Part shown: positions 38,220 to 47,175 of the stretch, piece after piece | Layout: every line of letters begins with the position of its first letter | Position numbering within the stretch: position 1 is the first letter of the stretch | NCBI RefSeq assembly: GCF_024218775.1 | Contig: NZ_CP100404.1 | Location: 3,286,001-3,350,000, forward strand | Origin: Haloarcula marina | GTDB lineage: Archaea > Halobacteriota > Halobacteria > Halobacteriales > Haloarculaceae | Direction: 5' to 3' | Length of the DNA stretch: 64,000 bases | The notes under the pieces: model-generated | The model's input: the letters and a program-made list of their open reading frames with translations, nothing else | The model's database searches: none | What the model was told of the DNA's origin: nothing | Translations under genes and position numbers: made by a program

Positions 38220-39452
38220 CTACACCGGGAACAGCACGAACCCGCGGAACGCGAAGTCCGCATCTTCGTCCTCGCGAATGACGGCCCGCGGACTGTCGCC
38301 GGTCCGAGCGATAACGAGTTCGTCGTAGCCGTCGTCGTCCATGTCCCCGAACGACGCGTCGATGGCGTAATCGTCGTCGCCCCAGTCGCCACCCTCTGTG
38401 TACAGGAGTTCGAAGTCCGCGTCCTCGTCTTCGTGGACGAACACCCGCGCGTTCGACCCGGACCGGCGGGTGACGACGAGTTCGTCGAAGTCGTCGTCGT
38501 CGGTGTCACCGAAGTCGATGCTGGTCGCGAAGGCGCTCCGGCCCCAGTTGCGCCCGGCGGCGAGAATCCGCTCGAAGTCGGCGTCGGCGTCCTCGAAGAC
38601 GAAAAAGCGGGCGTTCGACCGGGCACGGCGGGCGACCCCCAACTCCTCGTAGCCGTCGTCGTCCACGTCGCCGAAGGCGAGGTCGGTGGTGTAGGCGTTC
38701 GAGGACCACTCTCGACCGCCGCGGTACAGCATCCGGAAGTTCCGGCGGGCATCGTCGTGGACGAAGAACCGGGCGTTCGACCCCGCACGGCGGCCGACGG
38801 CGAGTTCGTCGCGGCCGTCGTCGTCGATATCACCGGCCGCCAGCGCCGTCGTCGGGATGCCACGGCCCCAGTTGCGGCCGCCGCGGACCAGGAGTTCCCG
38901 GTCCTCGTAGTCGAAGACGAAAAAGCGGGCGTTGCCGCTCGCGGCCCGCCCGACGGCCAGTTCGTCGGTCCCGTCACCGTCGAAATCCCCCGCAGCGAGT
39001 GCCGTCGTCCCGGCGTCGCGACCCCAGTTGTTGCCAGCGGCGAGGAGGCGGTCGAAGTCCTCGTCGGCGTCGTCGTAGATGAACACGCGCGCGTTACCGC
39101 GGGCCTGTCGACCGATCGCGAGTTCGTCGGAGCCGTCGTCGTCGAAATCGCCGAACTCGACGGCCGTCGCGAAGGCGTCGTCGCCCCATCGCTCGCCCGT
39201 CGTGAACAGCACCTCGAACTCTTCGTCCTCGTCGTCGAGCACCCAGACCTGCGGCCCGTCGTCGGACTTCAGCGCGATGGCGAGTTCGTCACGCCCGTCG
39301 TCGTCCACGTCGCCCCACGCGGTCGCCGTCGGTCCGTCGGGCACGTCGTCGAGCGGGAGCGGTATCGCCGCGGCCGTCGCCGACGACCCGGCGTAGAGGG
39401 CGGTTCCACCGAGGGCTGTCCCAGCAGTCCGGAGGTAGTCTCGTCGTTGCAT
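38220..39452 (-). CDS. secreted seven-repeat FG-GAP/VCBS-like beta-propeller
   Basis: A 410-residue protein with a Tat-type signal (MQRRDYLRTAGTALGGTAL). Seven repeats follow, each carrying a calcium-binding loop of the form GD-x-D-D-D-G-x-x-E/D-E-L-A/V and then a segment like GSNARFFVF. Seven blades fit a closed integrin-like propeller folded in the cytoplasm and exported by Tat. No enzyme domain is present, so it is probably a binding or scaffold protein at the cell surface. ATG at 39452 is chosen because the Arg pair of the signal follows it. A six-T terminator lies 15 nt past the stop. Confidence 0.88.
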   Translation of the reverse strand: MQRRDYLRTAGTALGGTALYAGSSATAAAIPLPLDDVPDGPTATAWGDVDDDGRDELAIALKSDDGPQVWVLDDEDEEFEVLFTTGERWGDDAFATAVEFGDFDDDGSDELAIGRQARGNARVFIYDDADEDFDRLLAAGNNWGRDAGTTALAAGDFDGDGTDELAVGRAASGNARFFVFDYEDRELLVRGGRNWGRGIPTTALAAGDIDDDGRDELAVGRRAGSNARFFVHDDARRNFRMLYRGGREWSSNAYTTDLAFGDVDDDGYEELGVARRARSNARFFVFEDADADFERILAAGRNWGRSAFATSIDFGDTDDDDFDELVVTRRSGSNARVFVHEDEDADFELLYTEGGDWGDDDYAIDASFGDMDDDGYDELVIARTGDSPRAVIREDEDADFAFRGFVLFPV

Positions 39453-39619
39453 CGCGACCAATAGTTAGAACGGTGACATCAAAACGACGGCTTATCGTTC
39501 AGTATCGTTCACCGAAAACGGTCGCTGAAGCCCGCCTTACCGCGTCGGGAACGACCGCCGCGTCGGGCCGCACGCTCCCGCTCGCTCGCTGGACAGCGTT
39601 GTGTCGCCTTACCGACCGT

Positions 39620-41239
39620 TCACGACCGTTTACGGGCCGAATCGAGGTCGATGTCCAGTTCGTCGAGTTTGTCCTCCCACTCGGCGCGCTTCTCCTGGTG
39701 GTCTTCGAGGAACTCGGCCATCAACTCGGCGGCCTGTTCCTTACACCCGCCGCAGAGTCGTTCACCGCCGACGCACTCCTCGTACACCTCCGTCGCGAAC
39801 TCGTCGTCGTCCCCCGAGAGGAGGTAGGCGTACAGTTCGTACACCGGGCACTCGTCGGCTTTCCCGCCCTTCTCGCGCTGTTCCTCGGCAGTGGTTCGGC
39901 CCCCCGTCGTCGCCGACTTCACCTTGTCGTAGCCGTCCTCGGGGTCGTCCAGCAGGGAGATGTGCGATGCCGGAACCGAGGAGGACATCTTACCGCCGGT
40001 GAGGCCGGTCATGAACCGGTGGTAGATGGACGACGGCGGGAGGAAACCGTAGCCGCCGTTGTCCAGTTCCACCTGCCGGGCGAGGTCTTCGGCTTCCGCC
40101 TCGCCGAGGTCGAAGGCGTCGACGTGTTCGTCGTAGACGCGCTTCTCGCCGTCGACGGCCTCGATGAGCGCCTCGAACGCCGCCTCGGTCGCGCGGCGGT
40201 CGAAGATTCGCGTCCGCGGTCGAATCGGTTCCTTCCCGGCGTTTTCGAGTTTCTCGACGGCCGAGTCGCGGGCCTCGGCCGGTGCTGGCTGGTGGTCCCG
40301 AAGCCACTCGGCGGCCTCGACACACCGGGGCATCTCCGGGTCCTCGGCGTACGCCTCGCGGGCCTCGTAGGCCTCCCGAAGCAGGGGTCGCTCCTCGGGT
40401 CGGGCCTCGAAACTCGCGAAGGCCTCGGTCACGCCGAAGTAGCGCATGCGGGCCGCCAAGTCCCGCGCCAGTCGCATGTGCGGGTCTTGGTCCGGACCGA
40501 CGGGGATGACCGTCGGTTTCGGTTCGTCCAGTTGCGGGTAGAGGATGTCGGCCATCTGCGTGACCACGGACTGCATGTAGGAGATGTTCGTCTCGCCGTC
40601 GAAGTCGTAGATGGCCTGCAGTTCCGAGGCGTTGGCCTCCGCGCCGAGTTCGAACGCCAAATCCTGTAGCTCGCGGTTCTCGGACTGGCGGTACAGTTCG
40701 CCCTCCTCGGGGTCGAAGCCGAGCGCCAAAAGCGAGAGGACGTAGCTCCGGGCGTGTTCGTCGATTTCCTCCCACGTCAGGCCACGGGCGGCGTGGGCCT
40801 CCATATCGGCGATGAGGCCGTAGGCGTCCGCGCCCTGCCGTTGGTGCCAGATTATCTCGTCGAACACCATCTTGTGGCCGATGTGGGGGTCGCCGGTCGG
40901 CATGAACCCCGACAGCGACGCGAACGCCTCGCCGTCGCGCATCGCGTCGGCGACGGGCCGGTAGTCGCGGTGGCCGAAGATGACGCCGCGGCGCATCAGG
41001 TAGTGGGGGTTCGGGACTTCGGGAAGCACCTCGTCGAACTCCTCGATGCCGAACTGCTCGAACAGTTTGCGATAGTCGTCGATGGTCGAAGAGCCCCACG
41101 GGTCGAGTTTGACCTCGTCGGCCCCGGCGGCGTCGGCCCCCCCATCCGTCCGCAGATGGGACTCCCGCCACGAGTCTCCCGACTGGCGGCGGTCCTCGTC
41201 GGGCGATACGTCGTCGTGGTGGGAGTCGCGGTCGGTCAT
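39620..41239 (-). CDS. trpS: tryptophan–tRNA ligase
   Basis: A 539-residue class I synthetase of the archaeal/eukaryotic type. The HIGH-like motif PHIGHK is at 118–123 and the KMSSS loop near 416. It begins with an acidic, haloarchaea-specific extension of about 45 residues. The C-terminal part has CVGGERLCGGCK, a Cys cluster that could bind zinc. It charges tRNA-Trp. Its neighbours, endA and the DUF91 protein, lie upstream on the same strand, with a T-tract terminator between endA and trpS. Confidence 0.97.
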   Translation of the reverse strand: MTDRDSHHDDVSPDEDRRQSGDSWRESHLRTDGGADAAGADEVKLDPWGSSTIDDYRKLFEQFGIEEFDEVLPEVPNPHYLMRRGVIFGHRDYRPVADAMRDGEAFASLSGFMPTGDPHIGHKMVFDEIIWHQRQGADAYGLIADMEAHAARGLTWEEIDEHARSYVLSLLALGFDPEEGELYRQSENRELQDLAFELGAEANASELQAIYDFDGETNISYMQSVVTQMADILYPQLDEPKPTVIPVGPDQDPHMRLARDLAARMRYFGVTEAFASFEARPEERPLLREAYEAREAYAEDPEMPRCVEAAEWLRDHQPAPAEARDSAVEKLENAGKEPIRPRTRIFDRRATEAAFEALIEAVDGEKRVYDEHVDAFDLGEAEAEDLARQVELDNGGYGFLPPSSIYHRFMTGLTGGKMSSSVPASHISLLDDPEDGYDKVKSATTGGRTTAEEQREKGGKADECPVYELYAYLLSGDDDEFATEVYEECVGGERLCGGCKEQAAELMAEFLEDHQEKRAEWEDKLDELDIDLDSARKRS

Positions 41240-41278
41240 GGTCGAGTGTCTGCGTACCTCATCGTTGGCTCCGGTTCG

Positions 41279-41290
41279 CGCAAAAAGGGT
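41279..41290 (-). terminator. T-tract terminator after endA
   Basis: The minus strand reads AACCCTTTTTGCGC about 20 nt past the endA stop and 40 nt before the trpS start. Confidence 0.45.
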
Positions 41291-41306
41291 TCGCTTCCGG
41301 CCGCCC

Positions 41307-42305
41307 TCAGGGCGTCAACCGGCGCACTTCCGTCCACTCGATGTCGCCGTCGGTGACGGGCGCGAACACCATCGTCTTCCGGACACCGTGGGCCAGTCGA
41401 ACGTCCAGCGCGAGGTCCCGCGGTTCGAACTCGAAGTCGGCGGGGAGGACGCGAACGAGGAGTTCCGAGTGCCCGAGGTCGTCGACGCTCTCCACGTCGG
41501 CGTAGGTCCGGAAGTCCGCGCCGAACTTGAATCCGGTCTTGGGGACGACGCCCGCGTCCCGGAGCGCGGCGTAGACGGTCAGGCGGCGGTCGAACCGTTC
41601 GCCTTCGACCTCCCGACCGCGCTCGATGACTGCCGACTGGCCGCCCGCGACCGAGAGCGTCCCCTCGCGAGCGAGGTAGGCCGCCTCCACCAGCGACAGT
41701 TGCACCGCGTCCTCGTCGAGTCGCTGGCCGTAGAACGCCCGCTCGTACAGCGCGCCCGGCGGGTCCCAGCACAGCACCCGCTCGGCCAGCAGTTCCCCGT
41801 CGACGAGCGGCACGGTCGAGTCGCTCGACCCCGCCACCTCGCGGCGAGTGGTGTCCAGATACGTTATCTCGCTCTCCTCGTCCACGACGGCGAGGACGCA
41901 CTCGCCCAGCGACTCGACCGGGACGCCGTCGCGCTCGCCGACCACGCGGACCCGATAGGCCACCTCGTCGTCCCACGGCCCCTTCCCGCGGGGGTACACC
42001 ACGAAGTCCGCGCCGTCTGGGTCGTCTACCCAGCCTTCTCGCGCGGGCGTGAGGTAGAATCCCCGGTCGCGCAGGTCCTTGTAGACGAAGAACTCGACGG
42101 CCGAGACGGCCGACGACGACAGCAGTTCGCGGAAGTCCATCCCGCCGACGGCCTCGATATCGCCCCGATAGAGGAGGTGGGCGGCCTCCACCGGCGCGAA
42201 CGCCACGTCGCCGTTCAGTACGTGCCCGTAGCCGCGCGAGTCGTAGAAGCGCTCCCGTGCGCGCGTGCCCGCTCGGACGACGTTGCCGTCCAGCGTGAGG
42301 TCCAT
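41307..42305 (-). CDS. endA: tRNA-splicing endonuclease EndA
   Basis: A 332-residue enzyme consisting of two fused EndA units, as in the alpha2 (duplicated) type of Euryarchaeota. The C-terminal unit keeps the catalytic triad Tyr268 (FRTYAD), His279 (LGHSELLV) and Lys310 (GVRKTMVF); the N-terminal unit is structural. It cuts bulge-helix-bulge motifs in tRNA introns and in the 16S and 23S precursor stems, two of which lie in this same window. ATG at 42305 is clear. It begins 31 nt after the DUF91 protein gene, probably on one transcript. Confidence 0.96.
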   Translation of the reverse strand: MDLTLDGNVVRAGTRARERFYDSRGYGHVLNGDVAFAPVEAAHLLYRGDIEAVGGMDFRELLSSSAVSAVEFFVYKDLRDRGFYLTPAREGWVDDPDGADFVVYPRGKGPWDDEVAYRVRVVGERDGVPVESLGECVLAVVDEESEITYLDTTRREVAGSSDSTVPLVDGELLAERVLCWDPPGALYERAFYGQRLDEDAVQLSLVEAAYLAREGTLSVAGGQSAVIERGREVEGERFDRRLTVYAALRDAGVVPKTGFKFGADFRTYADVESVDDLGHSELLVRVLPADFEFEPRDLALDVRLAHGVRKTMVFAPVTDGDIEWTEVRRLTP

Positions 42306-42336
42306 ACCCGGAGTGGCGCGCCCGCGGACAAAGCCC

Positions 42337-43062
42337 CTACGGGTCGGCGGCGTCGCAGGTGCCGTCCAGACAGCGCCGCCGCCCGGCCGTCTCGAAGATG
42401 GGGAGGCCACACGGGCACTTCTCGACGACGAGGCCCGACGGGAACGAGAAGCCGGTATCGCAGTCGGGGTAGTTCTCACACCCGGCGAGCAGGCCGCCCC
42501 GACGGATGATTCGCAGGTCCCCGTCGCAGTCCGGGCAGTCCCACATCCGGTCGAACGCCTCGGCGACCCGGTCGTCCATCGACTCGCACGCGCGGTCCAG
42601 ACAGCACTCGAAGGCCTCGCCGCGTTCGACCCGCATCGTCGGCAGGCCGCAGTCCGCACAGCGGCCGCCGGTGACGCTGGCGTCCGAGGGGATGCCGTAG
42701 TCCGCGTCGCAGGTGGTGCAGGTGACGTTCCCGCGCGTGCGGACGAGCGTGCCCCCACACGCGGGGCAGTCCGCTACCGGGACGCCCGCGTTCGAGGCCG
42801 GGAACCGGGCGCTGCCGTGTTCCTCGTGGGCGACCACGCGGAGGAGTTCGTCGCCGTCGCTCGCGGTGACCGTGCCGTCCTCAACGGCGACGCTCTCGGC
42901 TCTGGTGAGCCACGCCACCGGCTGATACCCCTCGGCGTCGTGGACCAAGACGGTGTTGTCGGGCTTGACCACCACCAGTACGTCCCCGCGCTGTTCTCGC
43001 TCGCGGGACCCCTCGAAGACGGTCGTACACTCACCGGCCATCACGCGCGTTCCGTCGTGCAT
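42337..43062 (-). CDS. DUF91-like protein with C-terminal topoisomerase-type zinc ribbons
   Basis: A 241-residue protein. The N-terminal part (about 1–75, CTTVFEGSREREQRGDVLVVVKPD, then VLVHDAEGYQPVAWL) matches the DUF91/NucS-like N-terminal domain. The rest contains several Cys4 zinc ribbons of the topoisomerase I C-terminal type (CPACGGTL, CADCGLP, CPDCDGDL, GCENYPDCDTGF, CPCGLP). DUF91 domains occur in single-strand-binding nucleases, but the NucS C-terminal nuclease domain is not present here, so a nucleic-acid-binding role is the safest inference. ATG at 43062 is selected. It precedes endA and is divergent from the HAD gene. Confidence 0.82.
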   Translation of the reverse strand: MHDGTRVMAGECTTVFEGSREREQRGDVLVVVKPDNTVLVHDAEGYQPVAWLTRAESVAVEDGTVTASDGDELLRVVAHEEHGSARFPASNAGVPVADCPACGGTLVRTRGNVTCTTCDADYGIPSDASVTGGRCADCGLPTMRVERGEAFECCLDRACESMDDRVAEAFDRMWDCPDCDGDLRIIRRGGLLAGCENYPDCDTGFSFPSGLVVEKCPCGLPIFETAGRRRCLDGTCDAADP

Positions 43063-43139
43063 AGACTGCCCTGGTTCCGCTCCGGTATCTAAACCCTCGC
43101 CCGCAACACGCAAATCCCTCGGGCGATTGGACCAAGCCA

Positions 43140-43793
43140 ATGAGCGACGCGCCGCGAGCTATCTGTTTCGACATGGACGGGGTCCTCGTCATGTCCGAGG
43201 ACCACTGGGTCAGTATCCAGCGCGACCACATCCTGCCGACGGCCGCGCCGAACGACGACATCCCGCTGTCGGCCATCACCGGCCGGGACTACACGGAAGT
43301 GTACCCCGAACTCGACGCCGAGTACGACCTCGCGGTCACGCGCGAGGAGTACGAAGCCCTGTTCGAGGAGGCGGGCGAGCGCATCTACCGCGAACACGCG
43401 ACCTTCCTCGACGGTGCGCACGACCTGCTCGCGGACCTCCGGGAGGCCGGTGTCTCGCTCGCGCTCACCACGTCGGCCCCGTGGGACTGGATAGAGGTCA
43501 TCGACGACCGATTCGACCACCTTCGGCACTTCGACGCGGCGATAAGCGCACAGGACCTGGACGGCCCGGGCAAGCCCGCGCCCGACATCTACGAGCGCGG
43601 CGCGGCGGAACTCGGCGTCGACCCGAGCGAGTGCTGGGCGGTCGAGGACTCCACCGCGGGCGCACGCGCGGCCGTCGCCGCGGGCATGACCACCGTCGGG
43701 TTCCGAGGCGACGGCGACGAGACGGACCTCTCGATGGTCCAGCACCTCGCGGACGACGCCGAGAGCCTTCGCGCGGTGCTACTCCAACAGTAA
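43140..43793 (+). CDS. HAD-superfamily phosphatase
   Basis: A 217-residue HAD hydrolase of the beta-phosphoglucomutase/phosphoglycolate phosphatase type. Motif I is FDMDGVLV with nucleophile Asp11 and Asp13, motif II is LTTSAPWDW, the motif III Lys is in GPGKPAPDIY, and motif IV is VEDSTAGARAA. An alpha-helical cap (about 20–85) gives substrate choice, which cannot be predicted. It is transcribed away from the DUF91 gene. Confidence 0.92.
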   Translation: MSDAPRAICFDMDGVLVMSEDHWVSIQRDHILPTAAPNDDIPLSAITGRDYTEVYPELDAEYDLAVTREEYEALFEEAGERIYREHATFLDGAHDLLADLREAGVSLALTTSAPWDWIEVIDDRFDHLRHFDAAISAQDLDGPGKPAPDIYERGAAELGVDPSECWAVEDSTAGARAAVAAGMTTVGFRGDGDETDLSMVQHLADDAESLRAVLLQQ

Positions 43794-43870
43794 GGGACGC
43801 TTGGGGAAGGGGGAGTGTGTGGGAGGGACGGGGACCGCAGGGCGGGGGGAGGTGGTGCTGTCTGTGTCCG

Positions 43871-44116
43871 CTACGCGTCGACGCGGTAGCCGCGGCCAAG
43901 GAGGAGGCCGAGGACGTTCACGACGAACACGCCCGCCAAGAGGACGAGGAGGCTCTGTCCGTCGAGTCCACTCAACAGGAGCGGGGGGTACGCCAGCGGC
44001 GAGAGGACGGCCGCCCAGAACCCGGCGAACCGGACCGGACGGACGGCGAGCGATTGGATGTCGATACTCCTGTTGGGAAGGGCTTCGGACGGGGATTGGA
44101 AGGGCGAGGTTGACAT
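43871..44116 (-). CDS. small membrane protein, uncharacterised
   Basis: An 81-residue protein, MSTSPFQSPSEALPN at the start. Two membrane helices (about 33–50 and 57–76, LLVLLAGVFVVNVLGLLLG) are followed by a short basic tail. ATG at 44116 is favoured; in-frame ATG codons at 44131 and 44134 would add a few residues. It is convergent with the HAD gene and has no recognised domain. Confidence 0.7.
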   Translation of the reverse strand: MSTSPFQSPSEALPNRSIDIQSLAVRPVRFAGFWAAVLSPLAYPPLLLSGLDGQSLLVLLAGVFVVNVLGLLLGRGYRVDA

Positions 44117-44326
44117 TGGGTTCCTCCTCATCACACCGTATTACTGGGACCCCGATATAAGGGGCCGATGCTTACCGTGAATTCGCGAGATTAACAACCG
44201 GTTGAGTCGTTTCACCCGGTTTCACTGTCGGCTTTTGGGTCCTGCTAAAACGTTTTGAGAGGGCTTTAGATATTTTACAACGTATTCTGAGGTCGTATCT
44301 CCGGCCAGATTTGAGGACGGTCCGCG

Positions 44327-46759
44327 TCACCGCACGTCGACGGTTCGAGAGGCGGTCACAGGAGGCAGCGGCCGGTTCGGAAACGTCACTTCGACGGTGT
44401 ACTCCAGTTCGTCCGCGTCGGCCCCGAAGACGGCGACCGGCAGGGTCGACTGTCCGAGATAGGAGGGTTTCGCCGTCATTTCGCGACCGTTTACCGTCAC
44501 CCTAAGCCCGGCGCGCGCGCCGCCGCCGTTGTTCGCGACGGTCACTTCGCGCATCTCGTGGTCGCCGGTTGCCACCGACTCCGGGAACTTCCCCCAGTCG
44601 ACGACGACGACGGGCAGGTCCCGCGCGTTCGAAACGACCTGTTCGGCGACGCCCTCGGAGAGGCCCGCCGCGACGACGCCGGAGACGCCCGCCGCGACCA
44701 CGTCCGCGGGAGAGCGGAGGCCGTCGGCGGCGAGTTTCTTCGCCCGACCGGACCCGACGCCGTCGATGGCGGTCAGGCCGACCGCGTCCTCGCTGATACC
44801 GTGTTCGACGCGCGCCTCGACGCGACAGGCGAGGTTGGCGAAGCGGGCGGGCGCGAGGTTGTCGAGGAACTCCCGCAGGGCCGCCAGCAGGCGGAGCGCG
44901 TTCTGCCGGATGACCCACGCGTCGCTCTTCAGTTCCGTCGGTGTCGTCCCGGTCATCCCAGACCGGAGGATGGCGAGGACCTTCCGCTGGCCTGCGTCGA
45001 GGTCCGACTCCTGACTCGCTCGCGGCTGGTCGCCGCTCGCGTTGTCCGAGGCGCGTAGCGCCTCGCTACCCAGTACCGCGTTGACGGCATCCTGTTCGTC
45101 CGACCGCGCGCTGACGCTGTCGAACTCCGTCGCGCCCGCGACGGTGGTCAGCAGGTCCTCAGCGTCGACGGTCGCGCCGTCCTCGCTACAGCGCTCTGCG
45201 AGGTCCGCGAAGCGCCGGGCCGTCTCCAGACGGAGATAGAACTTCGAGGCGAGTTGGCCGAGTCGCGTCGACTCGATGCGGAGGCCGTCCTGTTCGACGA
45301 AGCCGTCGGCGACCAGTTCCCCGAGCGTGCGACTGACCCGTTCGCGCAGGTCGCTCCCGGCGTCGTACTCGGCGGGCGCAGACTGGGCGCGCGCGTAGTA
45401 GAACGTCGTCTCCAACCAGTCCATCACGTCGTCGACGTCCCGAATCGTCCCGAGGGCGATTTCGGCGTTCAGGTGGGCGTCCAGTTCCGCGGCCAGTCGG
45501 GACTCTATCTCCTTGCCGTCCCGCAGGAGGCGGCGGTACTTATCCGCGTCCGAGCGGTCACAGACGACCCACGCGTACCCCAAGTCGTCGTAGCCGGGAC
45601 GGCCCGCCCGCCCGAGCATCTGGAGGATGTCGAGCGGACTCATGTCGACTTCGCCCTCCAATGGGTCGTGGAGCTTGGTGTCCCGGATGACGACACAGCG
45701 AGCGGGGAGGTTCACGCCCCACGCCAGCGTCGACGTGGAGAACAGCAACTGAATCTTCCCTTCCTTGAACCACTGCTCGACGCGGTTCTTGTCCTCGCGG
45801 GCCAGGCCCGCGTGGTGGAAGCCGACACCGTCCAGCACCGACTGCCGGAGCGTGTCGTTCGAGAGGTCCGCGGCGTCGTTGTGGAAGTCGTAGTCCCCGC
45901 GCGCGCCCATCGGGATGTCGCGCTGGGTGAGTTCGTCGCGGGCCTTCTTCGCCGCCTGCACCGTGTCCTGTCGCGACGAGACGAACACGAGCGACTGGCC
46001 CTCCTCGCGGATGTGCGGTTCGGCCAAGTCGAGCGCGCGGTAGAGCCGCCGGTACTTGTCGGCGAAGGCGTTCTCGCCGTGCGAGTACGTCTTCACGTCG
46101 GCGTTCAGCGGCACGGGTCGGTAGTCGTCGCCGAAGGCGAACGTGGTCTCGCTGGGCGCGTCCAACCAGTCCGCCACGTCGTCGATGTTCGGCATCGTCG
46201 CCGACAGCGCGACCACGCGGGGGTCACAGAGCCGTCGGAGTCGGGAGACGGTGACCTCAAGCACCGCACCCCGGCGGTCCGAGTCCAAAAGGTGGACCTC
46301 GTCGATGACACAGCAGTCCACGTCGGTGATAAAGGAGTACCGCGGCGTGTCGTGTTTCCGGGTCGCCGAGTCGGCCTTCTCGGGGGTCATCACGAGGATG
46401 TCCGCGCGCTCGGCGCGGCGGGGACTCAGGTCGCGTTCGCCCGTGACGACGTACACCGAGTACCCCATCTCCTCGAAGCGCTCCCACTCGCTCTCTTTCT
46501 CGTTAGTGAGCGCGCGGAGCGGCGCGAGAAACAGGGCGGTCCCGCCCTCGGCGAGCGTCTTGCAGATAGCCAGTTCCGCAAGGGCGGTCTTCCCGCTGGC
46601 AGTCGGCGCGCTGACGACCACGTTGTCCTCGCGGTTCAGTAAGGCCGGAAGCGCCGCCGACTGCATCTCGTTGAACCGCTCGAACGGGAAGGCTCCGGTG
46701 AACTTCGGCAGCACGTCTTCGACCGCCACCGTCGGCTCACTGTCTGCTCGGCGTGGCAC
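44327..46759 (-). CDS. Ski2/Hel308-like SF2 helicase with C-terminal FN3-like domain
   Basis: A protein of about 810 residues. SF2 motifs are in order: SAPTASGKTALAELA (Walker A), VIDEVHLL (DEVH box), ALSATMPN, VFVSSRQ and QMLGRAGRPGYDD. A winged-helix and ratchet region and a helix-hairpin-helix (LTAIDGVGSGRAKKLA) follow. The last 100 residues are beta-rich and resemble the FN3-like end of a Sec63 unit, as in Brr2/Ski2 proteins rather than canonical Hel308. GTG at 46759 is my preferred start, where acidic coding composition begins; the frame remains open to 46885. It probably remodels nucleic acids in repair, recombination or RNA processing. Confidence 0.9.
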   Translation of the reverse strand: MPRRADSEPTVAVEDVLPKFTGAFPFERFNEMQSAALPALLNREDNVVVSAPTASGKTALAELAICKTLAEGGTALFLAPLRALTNEKESEWERFEEMGYSVYVVTGERDLSPRRAERADILVMTPEKADSATRKHDTPRYSFITDVDCCVIDEVHLLDSDRRGAVLEVTVSRLRRLCDPRVVALSATMPNIDDVADWLDAPSETTFAFGDDYRPVPLNADVKTYSHGENAFADKYRRLYRALDLAEPHIREEGQSLVFVSSRQDTVQAAKKARDELTQRDIPMGARGDYDFHNDAADLSNDTLRQSVLDGVGFHHAGLAREDKNRVEQWFKEGKIQLLFSTSTLAWGVNLPARCVVIRDTKLHDPLEGEVDMSPLDILQMLGRAGRPGYDDLGYAWVVCDRSDADKYRRLLRDGKEIESRLAAELDAHLNAEIALGTIRDVDDVMDWLETTFYYARAQSAPAEYDAGSDLRERVSRTLGELVADGFVEQDGLRIESTRLGQLASKFYLRLETARRFADLAERCSEDGATVDAEDLLTTVAGATEFDSVSARSDEQDAVNAVLGSEALRASDNASGDQPRASQESDLDAGQRKVLAILRSGMTGTTPTELKSDAWVIRQNALRLLAALREFLDNLAPARFANLACRVEARVEHGISEDAVGLTAIDGVGSGRAKKLAADGLRSPADVVAAGVSGVVAAGLSEGVAEQVVSNARDLPVVVVDWGKFPESVATGDHEMREVTVANNGGGARAGLRVTVNGREMTAKPSYLGQSTLPVAVFGADADELEYTVEVTFPNRPLPPVTASRTVDVR

Positions 46760-46952
46760 GTCAACAGGGCGGAACCGCGACGGCAAAGGCGTTTCTATGG
46801 ACCGGCGACTGACGGGCCTGCGACTCCCCGAACGCGGAAATTTCTCGCGACCGAGCCGTAACAGACACAGGCCGGGAATTCGCACGTTTCAGCCGCTTTA
46901 TCCCCTGCAAACGTTATAACGCCCTCCCGCTCACAGGCATCGGGTAGAGGCG

Positions 46953-47135
46953 ATGTCCGTACTCGAAACCGTCGAGCAGACGGGCGGAATAGAGGCGGAG
47001 AAACCGAGCTACGAGTGTGCGGACTGAGGCTACGAGTTCCAGACCGACGCCGACCCCGGGTCGTACTGGTTCAACCGTTCGGAGTGCAGTTCCGAAGACC
47101 TCACACCGCTTGACGACACCGCCGACGCGAACTGA
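46953..47135 (+). pseudogene. small zinc-ribbon gene interrupted by in-frame TGA
   Basis: A 60-codon frame from ATG 46953 to TGA 47133–47135 with haloarchaeal composition, but codon 25 (47025–47027) is TGA. The frame reads SYECAD–(TGA)–GYEF … SYWFNRSECSSED. In two-knuckle zinc ribbons the stop position is the second Cys of the first CxxC. In the second knuckle the expected first Cys is Arg (CGT), one base from TGT. Two of four metal ligands are therefore lost, which points to decay rather than recoding. A TATA-like GTTATAAC lies about 40 nt upstream, and lipA starts 41 nt downstream. Selenocysteine is the alternative reading and is judged unlikely. Confidence 0.7.
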
Positions 47136-47175
47136 GACACAATCTCTTTTGCGGGCAGGTCCTAACCGTCGGACA

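Noticed and set aside
44135-44326. AT-rich gap downstream of the helicase as a possible small RNA gene
   Set aside because: It has T-rich tracts fitting termination on the minus strand, but no stable structure or promoter–terminator pair that I can support.
46953-47135. Selenoprotein call for the TGA-containing zinc ribbon
   Set aside because: A second metal ligand is also lost (Cys to Arg), no recoding element is visible, and Halobacteria are not known to use selenocysteine. It is kept as a pseudogene with the alternative noted.
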